Assembly: GCA_946415315.1 (NCBI GenBank)
Contig: CAMKRZ010000003.1
Location: forward strand, 124,001 to 188,000
Length of the DNA: 64,000 nucleotides
Direction of reading: 5' to 3'
DNA from: an uncultured Lachnoclostridium sp.
GTDB taxonomy: Bacteria > Bacillota > Clostridia > Lachnospirales > Lachnospiraceae
In this document: piece after piece, positions 18,216 through 27,046 of the stretch
How the letters are laid out: each line of letters begins with the position of its first letter
How positions within the stretch are numbered: the stretch's first letter is position 1
Made by a program: the position numbers and the translations under genes
Notes under the pieces: generated by a model
The model's database searches: none
What the model was told of the DNA's origin: nothing
What the model saw: only the letters and a program-made list of their open reading frames with translations

Positions 18216-20588
18216 TCATTTCACCGTCAGCGTGACAATGCTTGAATATGTCTTCCGCCCGTTGCCATCCGTCACGATACAACGGAACTGGTAACCGTTC
18301 AGTCCCTTCGTTGCCGCCACCGAAAGCGTTGCGGTCTTGTTGCCGCTCTGTCCGGAACTTGCCCATTCACTCGAGGAATCCTTCCGGAACTGCCACTGGA
18401 ACTTCAGTGTGCTCTTGCCGGTCGCGACTATCGTAAACTCCGCTCTAGTGCCTGCTGTCACGCTCGTGTTCGTCGGTTGCGTTGTAATCCTCGGTTTCAG
18501 CGTCAGCGTAACCGTATTCGAGTAGGACTTCTGGCCGTTCCCGTCCGTCACAATACAGCGGAACTGATAGCCGTGAAGGCCTGCAGTGCAGGAAACCAGA
18601 AGCGTATCGGTCTTTGCTCCCTTCTGTCCGGAGTCTGCCCAGGAAGCATTTTCGTCCTTCCTGTACTGCCACTGATACTTCAGCGTTCCCTTACCGGTCG
18701 CTGCGATCGTAAACTTCGCCGTGGAGCCTACCAGCAGATCCTTATTTACCGGCTGGGTGGTGATCCTCGGCTTCAGGCTCAGTGTTGCAGCGCGTGTATA
18801 CGATTTCTGACCGTTCCCGTCCGTCACGACACAGCGAAACTGATAGCCGTGAAGTCCTGCAGTAGCGGAAACAAGAAGCGTATCGGTTTTTGCGCCCTGC
18901 TGTCCGGAGTTTGCCCAAGAGGACAACTCGTTCTTTCGGTACTGCCATTGATATGTTAGCGTTCCTTTGCCGGTCGCTGCAACCGTAAACTTCGCAGTAG
19001 AGTTCACCAGAAGGCTCTTATCTGCCGGCTGCGTCGTAATCTTCGGTCTCACCGTCAAAGTGGCGTAGTCGGAAACTGCCTGTCTTCCCTTGCTGTCATT
19101 GACAAGACAGCGGTACTGGTATCCGTGATAGTTTGTCGTCGGCGTCACCGAGAACGTCGGGTCCGTGCTGACCGCGCTGAACGAGATCCAATCGCTCGAA
19201 ATCGATTCTCTGCGCTGCCACTGATATGTAAGCGTTCCGTCACCTACAGCAACTACCGAAAATTCAGCCTTATTACCGACTGCCACGGAAGCATTTGCCG
19301 GCTGCGTATTGATATTCGGATACCCCGGTGCAGTAAGCTTCAGAGGCGTGCTCGCGTAATCTGTCTCGTAGATACCGTTGACATCCTCCGCAAGCAGATA
19401 CACATAGTACTTGCTGTTCCAGCCGCTTATGCTTAACCCGGACGGTAATGTAAATGTTCCGGTTCCGATTGTCATAAAGCCGCTCGAATAACCGGTATCC
19501 AACTTGCTGTAATACTTGATTTTTGCATTCGTGGTGTTGCCTGCGGTGTAAGGCTTGTCGAGGATCAGCACAGATACCTGCGTCGCCTTCGATGCATCAT
19601 TTCCCGTGATCGTATACGGCACGGTGATCTCGCTGCCCGATGCAGTCAGTGTCTTATCAGACTGGATGCCGATCTTCAGGTCGCTGTCCGCGAGGGTCAG
19701 CTTGTATTCGGCAAATTCCTGCCCCGCAGTTCCGGAGACGACCGAAGTAAAAATGACGGAGGACAGATTGATGTTAAATGCGGGACTCACACCGCACTCA
19801 TAATCTGGAATGATATAGTCTATGGTTCCGTCATAGTATATGTAAGCAGCCTCGCTGTCTTTATCTTCGATACACGCAGACCGTAACCACCAAAAATTAT
19901 AGTCACCTTGTTCATCTTTCTTAATTCGATTGTCAGTCTCGTACCAACCCGCGGAACTTGTTGCATTTGTCCAGCCATCAGCCGATGTATATCCGTATTT
20001 CGGATTCAATACATCCTCGACATCCAGAAGGAACACCTTTTCTCCGGTAAGGCCGATATAATCAACATACAGGTCGTCAACAAGATTACCCGTCTCCAGT
20101 TTATGACCGGATACCTTGCTTGCGGCAATCGCAGCTTTTTCAAGTGCAGTAAAGCCATTTGCCTTCGTCAGGAATTCGCTCCCGTTCATGCCCGCTCTCA
20201 CATCGCTGTATTTCCATTCGTCCGCCTTCTGCGCACCGCTGTTCGGCTTATTATCCGCGTCAAACTGCGCCCAATACAGGATGGTATCGCAATCCAGCAG
20301 CATCGTCGTACCTCCGTACGTCGTTGTCTTCGGCGCAAGTACGCGGTATCTCACAGGATTGCCATCGTATTTCCCGTACCATACGTAGCTGCCTTTCCAA
20401 GCCGCATTCTCATCGTACGGTGTCACCGGAGCTTTGATGATAGTAGTGCCGACGCCTGCAACAGTCTTCCACCAATCAGTGGAAGCCGCCTTTGCCTTGC
20501 CGCAGAACCCGGCGGAGTGCATCAGCGACACCACCATGACTACCGACAGAAGCATCGCCGACAACCGACGCAGTACATGTTTCTTCAT
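18216..20588 (-). CDS. Secreted DUF6273-like protein with four Ig-like repeats (paralogue 1)
   Basis: 790-residue exported protein. A Lys/Arg start and hydrophobic core ending GKAKAAS give a signal peptide (about 1-33). Residues about 35-260 resemble DUF6273, with YVWYGKYDGNPVRYRVL, TMLLDCD and the W-W-L-R-S motif. A linker domain (YKLTLADSDLKIGI.., YVYLLAEDVNGIYETDYAS) follows. From about 420 there are four Ig-like repeats of about 92 residues, each with ITTQP, LTYQWQ, GYQFRC and VTDGNG. There is no LPXTG, SLH or membrane anchor, so retention is unexplained. The start at 20588 has GAGGAAA upstream. It has its own promoter and terminator. Binding or adhesion is inferred only from the Ig-like domains. 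Confidence 0.85.
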   Translation of the reverse strand: MKKHVLRRLSAMLLSVVMVVSLMHSAGFCGKAKAASTDWWKTVAGVGTTIIKAPVTPYDENAAWKGSYVWYGKYDGNPVRYRVLAPKTTTYGGTTMLLDCDTILYWAQFDADNKPNSGAQKADEWKYSDVRAGMNGSEFLTKANGFTALEKAAIAASKVSGHKLETGNLVDDLYVDYIGLTGEKVFLLDVEDVLNPKYGYTSADGWTNATSSAGWYETDNRIKKDEQGDYNFWWLRSACIEDKDSEAAYIYYDGTIDYIIPDYECGVSPAFNINLSSVIFTSVVSGTAGQEFAEYKLTLADSDLKIGIQSDKTLTASGSEITVPYTITGNDASKATQVSVLILDKPYTAGNTTNAKIKYYSKLDTGYSSGFMTIGTGTFTLPSGLSISGWNSKYYVYLLAEDVNGIYETDYASTPLKLTAPGYPNINTQPANASVAVGNKAEFSVVAVGDGTLTYQWQRRESISSDWISFSAVSTDPTFSVTPTTNYHGYQYRCLVNDSKGRQAVSDYATLTVRPKITTQPADKSLLVNSTAKFTVAATGKGTLTYQWQYRKNELSSWANSGQQGAKTDTLLVSATAGLHGYQFRCVVTDGNGQKSYTRAATLSLKPRITTQPVNKDLLVGSTAKFTIAATGKGTLKYQWQYRKDENASWADSGQKGAKTDTLLVSCTAGLHGYQFRCIVTDGNGQKSYSNTVTLTLKPRITTQPTNTSVTAGTRAEFTIVATGKSTLKFQWQFRKDSSSEWASSGQSGNKTATLSVAATKGLNGYQFRCIVTDGNGRKTYSSIVTLTVK

Positions 20589-20690
20589 AACTTTTTCCTC
20601 GCTTCCCATGGGAGTCAATCCCATCGAATATGTTACGCATTTTTCTTCTGTAAATATGCACGTTAAGGAATATTTACAACAATCTTTTTC

Positions 20691-20734
20691 AGTATAACTG
20701 TTGTAAAAATGCCTGTCAAGGCATACTTATGGAC
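20691..20734 (-). promoter_or_regulatory. Promoter and palindromic operator of Ig-repeat paralogue 1
   Basis: TTGACA (20714-20719), 17-base spacer, TATACT (20691-20696) on minus. The -35 lies at the centre of an imperfect inverted repeat (AAGTATGCCT, TGAC, AGGCATTTTT) that is perfect in paralogue 3. Confidence 0.85.
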
Positions 20735-20763
20735 ATTGTGCTCAGTATATGTTGAGAATCTTC

Positions 20764-20804
20764 AAAGAAAAAGGAAGTGCCCCGAACCGCTTCGAGACAC
20801 CTCC
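20764..20804 (-). terminator. Terminator of Ig-repeat paralogue 2
   Basis: On minus, GGAGGTGTCTCGAA pairs with TTCGGGGCACTTCC (some wobbles) around a 4-base loop, followed by TTTTTCTTT. It lies 24 bases beyond the stop. Confidence 0.88.
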
Positions 20805-20827
20805 CTGATGATTTTGTTCTTATCGGA

Positions 20828-23203
20828 TCATTTCACTGTCAGTGTGACAATGCTCGAGTACGACTTCCTACCGTTGCCGTCCGTCACGATACAGCGGAAC
20901 TGATAGCCGTTGAGCGCTTTCGTTGTTGCCACCGAGAGGGTTGCAGTCTTGTTGCCGCTCTGTCCGGAGTCTGCCCATGCACTCGAGGAGTTCTTCCGAT
21001 ACTGCCACTGATAAGTGAGAGTTGCCTTGCCCGTTGCCGCAACCGTGAACTTCGCCTTGTTGCCGGCCGTTACGCTCTTGTCCGTCGGCTGAGTTGTGAT
21101 CCTCGGTTTCAGTGTAAGGGTAACTGTCTTCGAGTAGGACTTCTGTCCGTTCCCGTCTGTCACAATGCAGCGGAACTGATAACCGTGAATGGCGGCGGTT
21201 GTAGAGACGAGAAGCGTATCGGTCTTCGCTCCCTGCTGCCCTGAGTCTGCCCATTCTGCGGATTCGTTCTTCCGGTATTGCCACTGGTATTTCAGCGTTC
21301 CCTTGCCGGTCGCTGCGATCGTAAACTTCGCCGTGGAGCCTACCAACAGATCCTTATTTACCGGCTGGGTGGTGATCCTCGGCTTCAGGCTCAGTGTTGC
21401 AGCGCGTGTATACGATTTCTGTCCGTTTCCGTCCGTCACGACACAGCGGAACTGATAGCCATGAAGAGCTGCCGTTGTGGAAACAAGAAGCGTATCGGTC
21501 TTCGCCCCCTGCTGACCGGAGTCTGCCCATTCACTCGAAGAATTCTTTCGGTACTGCCACTGATACTTCAGTGTCGCCTTGCCCGTAGCTGCAACTGTAA
21601 ACTTCGCTGTAGATCCTACCAGCAGGCTCTTATCCACAGGCTGCGTGGTAATCCTCGGTTTCAGGGTCAGGGTTGCAGCATTGGAGTATGCCTTCCCTCC
21701 GGTGCTGTCGCTGACAACGCAGCGGAACTGGTATCCGTGCATACCTGCCGTTGTTGTCACCAGAAGCGTATTGGTCTTGTTGCCGCTCTGTGCGGAATCT
21801 GCCCAGGCGCTCGAGGAATTCTTGCGGAACTGCCACTGGTACTGTAACGTCCCGGTTCCGGTAGCTACCACTGTAAACTTCGCCTTTGAACCGACAAGCA
21901 GGCTCTTGTTTCCCGGCTGCGTGGTGATCTTCAGCGTTGAAGCCGGTGCCGCAAGTTTCTGCGGAATACTTGCATAGTCAGTCTCGTGAATGCTGTTCAC
22001 ATCTTCAGCAAGCAGATAGACATAGTAACTGCTGTTCCAACCGCTTAAGGAAAGGCCGGACGGTAGCGTGAACGTTCCTGTTCCGGTAGTTGCAAACGTG
22101 CCGCTTGTGGTTAATTTTCCGTAGTATTTAATCTTCGCGCTGTTCGTGTTGCCTGCCGTATAAGTCTTATCAAGGATCAACACCGATACCTGCGTAGCCT
22201 TCGATGCATCACTTCCCGTAATCGTGTAAGGCACGGTGATCTTGCTGCCCGAAGCTGTCACTGTTTTCCCTGACTGGATGCCGACCGTAAGGTTACTGTC
22301 TGCAAGAGTCAACTTATATTCGGCGTTGTCTTTGCCGGCAGTTCCCTTGACAACAGACGAAAAGATGATGGATGACAGATTGACGTTAAAGGCGGGGCTT
22401 ACACCGTTTGGACTCCCCTTATAACTGTAATCAAGCATGCCGGCTGGCTGAGTATGAATAGTGCCGGCGTATTGATAATAGGTACCATACTCCTCGGTCA
22501 TATTGGAACGCAACCACCAGTAGCCATAATAATCCTCCCCGAAAAACAACTTAGCTCTGCTGGTACTTTCCGTTGAACTTCTGTATCCATACGTCGGATT
22601 GGAGGCTTCTTCACAGTCCAGAAAAAAGATTTTCTCACCGGTAAGCGCTATATAATCACCAAAAACCTCTTTCCACTCTGCGGAAACACACCCCGCCGTA
22701 TTACCGGCAACCAGTCCGTGTGACGCCACTTTGCTTCCGATAATAGCGTTTCTCTCAATTGCAGAAAAGCCTTTTGCCTTGGTAAGAAACTCTCCCCCGT
22801 TAACGCCTGCTTTGACATCACTCTCCGCCCAAAAGCCGGGCGTTTCATCCGATGTTTCTTCTTCTGCAAACAGAGCCTCGTATAATACACTATCGCAATC
22901 GAGGAACAGAGTAGGCTTTTCTGCGTTGGAAAACAAGGAACATTTAGGATTCAGCACGCGATATTTCACCGGGGTGCCATCATATTTGCCGTACCATACG
23001 TAACTCCCGGTCCACGGCGTGCTCACATCGGCAGGCGCTGCCGGCGCCTTGATGACCGACGTACTAAGCCCTGCAACAGTCTTCGTCCAGGTATCCGTTG
23101 CCGCCTGTGCCCTGCTGACAAGATTGGCAAAGTTCAGCAACGATACCACCATGGCCACTGACAGAAGTGCTGCCAGCAACCGTCCCAATACATGTTTTTT
23201 CAT
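20828..23203 (-). CDS. Secreted DUF6273-like protein with four Ig-like repeats (paralogue 2)
   Basis: 791-residue paralogue of the neighbouring gene with the same plan. The signal peptide starts MKKHVLGRLLAALLSVAMVV and ends near SRAQAA. The DUF6273-like region has YVWYGKYDGTPVKYRVL and WWLRSNMTEE, then the linker domain, then four Ig-like repeats to a bare C-terminus (SIVTLTVK). ATG at 23203 is preceded by GAGGAAGG; an upstream in-frame extension to 23326 runs into the promoter and is rejected. Block similarity to paralogue 1 (116 bases, one mismatch) suggests recent recombination. No anchoring motif is visible. Confidence 0.85.
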   Translation of the reverse strand: MKKHVLGRLLAALLSVAMVVSLLNFANLVSRAQAATDTWTKTVAGLSTSVIKAPAAPADVSTPWTGSYVWYGKYDGTPVKYRVLNPKCSLFSNAEKPTLFLDCDSVLYEALFAEEETSDETPGFWAESDVKAGVNGGEFLTKAKGFSAIERNAIIGSKVASHGLVAGNTAGCVSAEWKEVFGDYIALTGEKIFFLDCEEASNPTYGYRSSTESTSRAKLFFGEDYYGYWWLRSNMTEEYGTYYQYAGTIHTQPAGMLDYSYKGSPNGVSPAFNVNLSSIIFSSVVKGTAGKDNAEYKLTLADSNLTVGIQSGKTVTASGSKITVPYTITGSDASKATQVSVLILDKTYTAGNTNSAKIKYYGKLTTSGTFATTGTGTFTLPSGLSLSGWNSSYYVYLLAEDVNSIHETDYASIPQKLAAPASTLKITTQPGNKSLLVGSKAKFTVVATGTGTLQYQWQFRKNSSSAWADSAQSGNKTNTLLVTTTAGMHGYQFRCVVSDSTGGKAYSNAATLTLKPRITTQPVDKSLLVGSTAKFTVAATGKATLKYQWQYRKNSSSEWADSGQQGAKTDTLLVSTTAALHGYQFRCVVTDGNGQKSYTRAATLSLKPRITTQPVNKDLLVGSTAKFTIAATGKGTLKYQWQYRKNESAEWADSGQQGAKTDTLLVSTTAAIHGYQFRCIVTDGNGQKSYSKTVTLTLKPRITTQPTDKSVTAGNKAKFTVAATGKATLTYQWQYRKNSSSAWADSGQSGNKTATLSVATTKALNGYQFRCIVTDGNGRKSYSSIVTLTVK
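21306..21421. repeat. Near-identical block shared with paralogue 1
   Basis: These 116 bases match 18694-18809 with a single difference (CAACAG versus CAGCAG), while flanking repeat DNA differs more. A mark of gene conversion or repeat shuffling between the two genes. Confidence 0.75.
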
Positions 23204-23297
23204 AAGCGCCTTCCTCTCTTCCCATGGGATAGCAATCCCAACCAACTTTTCTCCAAAATGGTCTTTTTGTGAGTGTATTCTCACAGCCGCTTTGTTC

Positions 23298-23341
23298 AGT
23301 ATAGCGGTTGCAAAAATGCCTGTCAAGGCATACTTACAGCC
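23298..23341 (-). promoter_or_regulatory. Promoter and palindromic operator of Ig-repeat paralogue 2
   Basis: TTGACA (23321-23326), 17-base spacer, TATACT (23298-23303) on minus, with GTAAGTATGCCT before TGAC and AGGCATTTTTGC after. Layout as in paralogue 1. TACTGAGC lies further upstream, as in the other two copies. Confidence 0.85.
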
Positions 23342-23413
23342 GATGAGCTCAGTAATAACTGCGCGCTTTCACTCTACACTTTTTTATACGGTGGAGAATC
23401 TTTAAAACCATAC

Positions 23414-23445
23414 AAAAAGCCATATCCCGTTTTGTGAGATATGGC
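23414..23445 (-). terminator. Terminator of the peptide-export operon
   Basis: On minus, GCCATATC and GATATGGC form an 8-bp perfect stem followed by TTTTTG, 55 bases after the HlyD-like stop. Confidence 0.85.
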
Positions 23446-23499
23446 AATTACCCGTGTAATGCTCGGAATCGAGATTAACAGGATTCTGACCAAGCAACT

Positions 23500-24276
23500 C
23501 TATCGTATGATCTCCCAGACGTACGTGAGCACCTTCTTCCGGTCGGTGATGATCCTCGCGCGGCAGTTCAGGCCGGTCTTTAGCGGTACTTCCCGGTTAT
23601 CGCCGTCGGTCAGTCCGTTTGCGTCAAGATCAACCCAGACTGCGCAGTAGGATGTCCCGCTCTGGGGATCGTACTGCACTTCCTCCGATATTTTCCGTAC
23701 GGTCCCCGTGATGGTCCCGTATTCCGAACTCGGGTAAACCGGGAAATCGATCCGGACCTGCTGTCCTTCCCGCACCTTTCCAATATCACTTCCAGTCGCG
23801 TAAAATAAGGCCTGGTACGTCTTCTGTCGGTCCGGGAAAATATATCCGACGAGGTTTCCCGACTGCAGAACGCTGCCGACCGCTTTATCCAGGCAGGTGT
23901 AGAAGTATCCGCTCTTCTCCGCTCGGATGACAAGCTTTCCGTCCAGGAGATCCTCCTCCTTAGGATCACTGTCGCTCCCCTGAGCTCTCGCCTCGTACAG
24001 CACGGTTCCCTCCGTGACATACTCACCGTCGCTCACGTTACTCTTTGTTATTCTGGCGCTGTAATCGCAGGTGACTTCCACGGCATCGTCTGTGTACGAA
24101 ACGGAACCCTCTGCTTCCGAAATAAGATCGATCTCGGACAGAGCCATCCAGGCCACGGCAATCACCAAAATTCCAAGCAGGATGTAAATAAATCCCACGA
24201 TCGCCGGATTCGGTTTCTTCTCATAGATCACAGTGCTTTCGGACATATCCTTCATTTCGATTGTGATCGGTTTCAT
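23500..24276 (-). CDS. HlyD-type membrane-fusion (adaptor) protein of a peptide exporter
   Basis: 258-residue protein with a short cytoplasmic N-terminus, one membrane helix (about 25-48) and an extracellular region with barrel-sandwich features (VSDGEYVTEGTVLYEA.., VREGQQVRIDFPVYPSSEYGTITGTV). This matches accessory proteins of bacteriocin and pheromone exporters. It is shorter than typical HlyD/MesE-type adaptors (about 400-450 residues) and lacks a long coiled coil. Its ATG overlaps the transporter stop (ATGA), so the two are translationally coupled and probably form one complex. Confidence 0.82.
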   Translation of the reverse strand: MKPITIEMKDMSESTVIYEKKPNPAIVGFIYILLGILVIAVAWMALSEIDLISEAEGSVSYTDDAVEVTCDYSARITKSNVSDGEYVTEGTVLYEARAQGSDSDPKEEDLLDGKLVIRAEKSGYFYTCLDKAVGSVLQSGNLVGYIFPDRQKTYQALFYATGSDIGKVREGQQVRIDFPVYPSSEYGTITGTVRKISEEVQYDPQSGTSYCAVWVDLDANGLTDGDNREVPLKTGLNCRARIITDRKKVLTYVWEIIR

Positions 24277-26483
24277 GACTTCGCCCCCTTCGTGTCACAC
24301 TCCTCCAGAGACTGCTGCCTCACGAGCTCGGCGTATCTGCCGTTTTGCCCGATCAGCTCTTTGTGCGTTCCCTCTTCGATTACAGCCCCCTTCTGCATGA
24401 CGAAAATCCTGTCGCAGTTCTTGATCGTGCTGAGCCGGTGCGCGATGAAGATCGTCGTGATGTCCTTCGCGTATTCGCGGATGGTGACATCCAGCGCCCG
24501 TTCCGTGATCGAATCCAGGTTGCTGGTCGCCTCGTCGAGAATCAGGATATCCGGCTTCTTCAGCATCGCTCTTGCGATTGCCAACCGCTGCCTCTGGCCG
24601 CCGGAAAGATTGGCTCCATTTTCCTCCAAAACGGTATCATACCGAAGCGGAAGTTCGCTGATGAACTCATGGGCCTGCGCCATTTTGGTCGCCTCTACCA
24701 CCGCTTCCATTGTCACGCCTTCCATGCCCAGAGTCAGGTTGTCGAAAATGCTTCCGCTGAACAGGAAGGTTTCCTGCGGGATGTATGCGATCTTATCCCG
24801 AAGGGCCTCGATCCGGATGTCCTCAATGTTGCGGTCTCCGAACAGGATCTCACCCTTCTCCGCTGCATACATGTGCAGTAGCAGCTTGGCCAGCGTCGTT
24901 TTGCCCGAACCGCTTTCTCCCACGAAAGCCACATGGCTGCCGCCCGGAATCTGCAGTGTGACATTTTCCAGAACGAGTTTTCTGGTACCGTACCGGAAAT
25001 CCAGGCTGCGGATGGTGATGTCCCCTCTGAGGCTTTCCGGGACAACCTTCCGCTGCTCCCGCTCGGTCTTCTCCGCCTCCAGATCGAGGATCTGCCCCAA
25101 ACGCTCCGCGGCGACCACAGCGGTCTGCATCTGCGGCTGCAGGTTAATCAGGTTCTTGATCGGATCGAGAAAATACACAAGCAGCGCGTTGAAGGTGATC
25201 AGTCCGCCGATCGTCATCTCCCCTCGAATGACGCTGATTCCTCCGATCCACAGGATCACCACCCCGCCGATCAGTTCTACGGTTCCTTTCAAACCTTCCT
25301 GGGCGTTGCTCACCCAGGTCAGTTTGAAAATGCTTTTGAGGAGCTTTACGAATTTCCGTTCCGTCTCCTGCTTGGTCTTGCGCTCCGCGTTGTACGCCTT
25401 CACCGTCTGAATTCCACTGAGGGACTCCACCATGTAGGACGTCAGCTGCGCGTTATTTTCCATCACGGCTTCATTCAGTTTCCGGTACGAATTCCGAAAA
25501 GCCATAACGATGATGCCGTAAAGCACTAGCATAAAGACCGCGATCAGAAACAGTTTCCCGTTCTGCGAGCACAGGATGATCGCGCCGAACACTGCCATCG
25601 CCGTGTCGATCATGATCGTCAGCGTCGCCCCGGAGATGGCGTCACGCACGCTCCCCGCATCTCCGAATCGGGAAATGATCTCACCGACTTTTCTCGTTCC
25701 GAAGAAATTCATGGGGAGATCCATGACATGACGATAGTAACCGAGCAACAGCGATATATCGAGTTTCTGACTCAGATACAGCATCATCTGCGACCGGATG
25801 ATGCTGAGCGCTATCCGGAAGAAGCACAGGATGATCATTCCGACGGAAAGCGTTGTCAGCGTTTTGGTGAGATTATTGGGCAGAACGGAGTCGATCAGGG
25901 CTTTGTAGTAGAAAGCCCCCAGCATTCCGAACAGCGTGAGGATCAGCGACGCGAAGAAGATATGCAGGATCAGGTTCTTCTGAGGCAAAAGCAGCGAGAA
26001 GAACCTGCCGAACAGCCCCTTGGTCTCCACGCCTTTTTTGAACGACGTATTTTTCGTGAGAAGGATCAACACTCCCGTCCAACGATACTCAGGAGCTTTT
26101 CCGTCGTCCGCCTCCCCGAAGAACTCCTCGGGCTTCAGTTTCACGACTCCCTTGGCAGGATCGGAGATCACGATCATTTTCCGTGTGATCTTCTGCACTA
26201 CTACATAGTGAACCAACTCGCCGTCGACGATCATATGGGCAATGCACGGAAGCGGAAACTCGGTGAACAGATCCTCCCGTTCACCCTGCACACATTTCGC
26301 CGTGAAGCCAAGCTGCTCCGCCGCCTGGACCATGCCGTACGCGTTGGTCCCCTGCGTGTCCGTACCCGCAGCCTCACGAATTTTCGTAATCCCGATCTTA
26401 TATCCGTTCTGTCTGCAGATCGTGGCCAGGCATGCCGCGCCGCAATCCGTCATGTCATATTGTTTCACACAATAGTATTTCAT
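24273..26483 (-). CDS. Peptidase-containing ABC transporter (C39 family) for a double-glycine-leader peptide
   Basis: 736-residue exporter. The N-terminal C39 peptidase has QYDMTDCGAACLATICR (catalytic Cys14) and the His/Asp segment HMIVDGELVHYVVV. A six-helix membrane domain spans about 165-440. The ATPase has GESGSGKTTLAK (Walker A), LSGGQRQRLAIARAML (signature) and ILILDEATS (Walker B). Such proteins cleave the leader after Gly-Gly and export the mature peptide. The obvious substrate is the peptide encoded just upstream (26589-26813). Confidence 0.95.
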   Translation of the reverse strand: MKYYCVKQYDMTDCGAACLATICRQNGYKIGITKIREAAGTDTQGTNAYGMVQAAEQLGFTAKCVQGEREDLFTEFPLPCIAHMIVDGELVHYVVVQKITRKMIVISDPAKGVVKLKPEEFFGEADDGKAPEYRWTGVLILLTKNTSFKKGVETKGLFGRFFSLLLPQKNLILHIFFASLILTLFGMLGAFYYKALIDSVLPNNLTKTLTTLSVGMIILCFFRIALSIIRSQMMLYLSQKLDISLLLGYYRHVMDLPMNFFGTRKVGEIISRFGDAGSVRDAISGATLTIMIDTAMAVFGAIILCSQNGKLFLIAVFMLVLYGIIVMAFRNSYRKLNEAVMENNAQLTSYMVESLSGIQTVKAYNAERKTKQETERKFVKLLKSIFKLTWVSNAQEGLKGTVELIGGVVILWIGGISVIRGEMTIGGLITFNALLVYFLDPIKNLINLQPQMQTAVVAAERLGQILDLEAEKTEREQRKVVPESLRGDITIRSLDFRYGTRKLVLENVTLQIPGGSHVAFVGESGSGKTTLAKLLLHMYAAEKGEILFGDRNIEDIRIEALRDKIAYIPQETFLFSGSIFDNLTLGMEGVTMEAVVEATKMAQAHEFISELPLRYDTVLEENGANLSGGQRQRLAIARAMLKKPDILILDEATSNLDSITERALDVTIREYAKDITTIFIAHRLSTIKNCDRIFVMQKGAVIEEGTHKELIGQNGRYAELVRQQSLEECDTKGAKS

Positions 26484-26522
26484 TATCGCCCGCTCCGAGT
26501 TGCCGTTATCGTTTCAATCCAA

Positions 26523-26559
26523 TGCGGGCCGAGTCATGCCGAAGCACGCTCAGCCCGCA
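26523..26559 (-). repeat. Hairpin between the peptide gene and its transporter
   Basis: TGCGGGCTGAG and CTCGGCCCGCA arms (one wobble) flank an inner CGTG/CATG stem. The 3' side on minus has only a poor U-tract. Such partial terminators or RNA-stability hairpins often let a peptide gene be expressed more than its exporter; that role is inferred. Confidence 0.65.
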
Positions 26560-26588
26560 CGAAAATTACTCTTGTGAGTTTTCAGCCA

Positions 26589-26813
26589 TTACACATACTT
26601 GTAGTACCACTTGGTACCTGCGTCGATCTTCTTTCTCGTATCGGTGTCAGCAACCCACTGCGTACCGATGCACTTGTATCCGTTGTACTCGGTCTTTACG
26701 GTATATCCGTTAGCCTTAAGGATGTATCTGGTGAAGCAGTCTGCGTAAACCGGAATATAGTGTCCGCCACCGTTGACGATCATCATCTCGTCCTGGTTCA
26801 TTGTCTTGAACAT
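26589..26813 (-). CDS. Double-glycine-leader peptide (bacteriocin or pheromone precursor)
   Basis: 74-residue precursor. The leader MFKTMNQDEMMIVNGG has the class II form: hydrophobic positions, Glu-Met-Met and Gly-Gly at 15-16, with a third Gly at 17. Cleavage would release a 57-58-residue cationic peptide with two Cys (26 and 48) that could form a disulfide, and an aromatic tail KWYYKYV. The start at 26813 has AAAGGAGAAAG upstream. The C39 transporter follows, and a LytTR-type promoter precedes it. I do not recognise the mature sequence. It could be a bacteriocin or the inducing signal of the adjacent AgrC-like kinase. Confidence 0.85.
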   Translation of the reverse strand: MFKTMNQDEMMIVNGGGHYIPVYADCFTRYILKANGYTVKTEYNGYKCIGTQWVADTDTRKKIDAGTKWYYKYV

Positions 26814-26951
26814 AATAGTCTTTCTCCTTTGTTTGTAAATGATTGGTTTCCGACTGCCTGCGCATAACAGAACGGAATGTGTTTGGTCATTTGTTAACAA
26901 AGCCAACCCCTGCAGGAAAAACCGATGCGGTTTCTTGATCCTGCAAGTATA

Positions 26952-26980
26952 TTATTACAATGCGCTTTCGGGGAAGTCAA
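26952..26980 (-). promoter_or_regulatory. Promoter of the peptide-transporter operon
   Basis: TTGACT (26975-26980), 17-base spacer, TAATAA (26952-26957) on minus, about 140 bases before the peptide start. Confidence 0.75.
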
Positions 26981-26988
26981 AGGGTTGT

Positions 26989-27017
26989 GGATGAACGGCA
27001 CTTTTTTTTGATGAACT
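26989..27017 (-). promoter_or_regulatory. Putative LytTR-binding direct repeats before the peptide operon
   Basis: On minus, GTTCATC occurs twice (27010-27016 and 26990-26996) with a 20-base period. The near copy, GTTCATCC (26989-26996), ends 8 bases before the -35. The same layout occurs before the regulator operon at 31785-31812. Spacing and position fit LytTR-family activators such as AgrA or PlnC. Confidence 0.7.
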
Positions 27018-27046
27018 ACACAAACGAGTCTGACAACGAGCCTCAT

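Noticed and set aside
18216-23203. CRISPR-like or satellite repeat array
   Set aside because: The repeating DNA of about 276 bases is coding and corresponds to Ig-like protein repeats; there are no short identical repeats with unique spacers.
23204-23326. Longer N-terminus of Ig paralogue 2 (to 23326)
   Set aside because: The extension overlaps the -10 and -35 elements, and the internal ATG begins a standard signal peptide with a good ribosome site.
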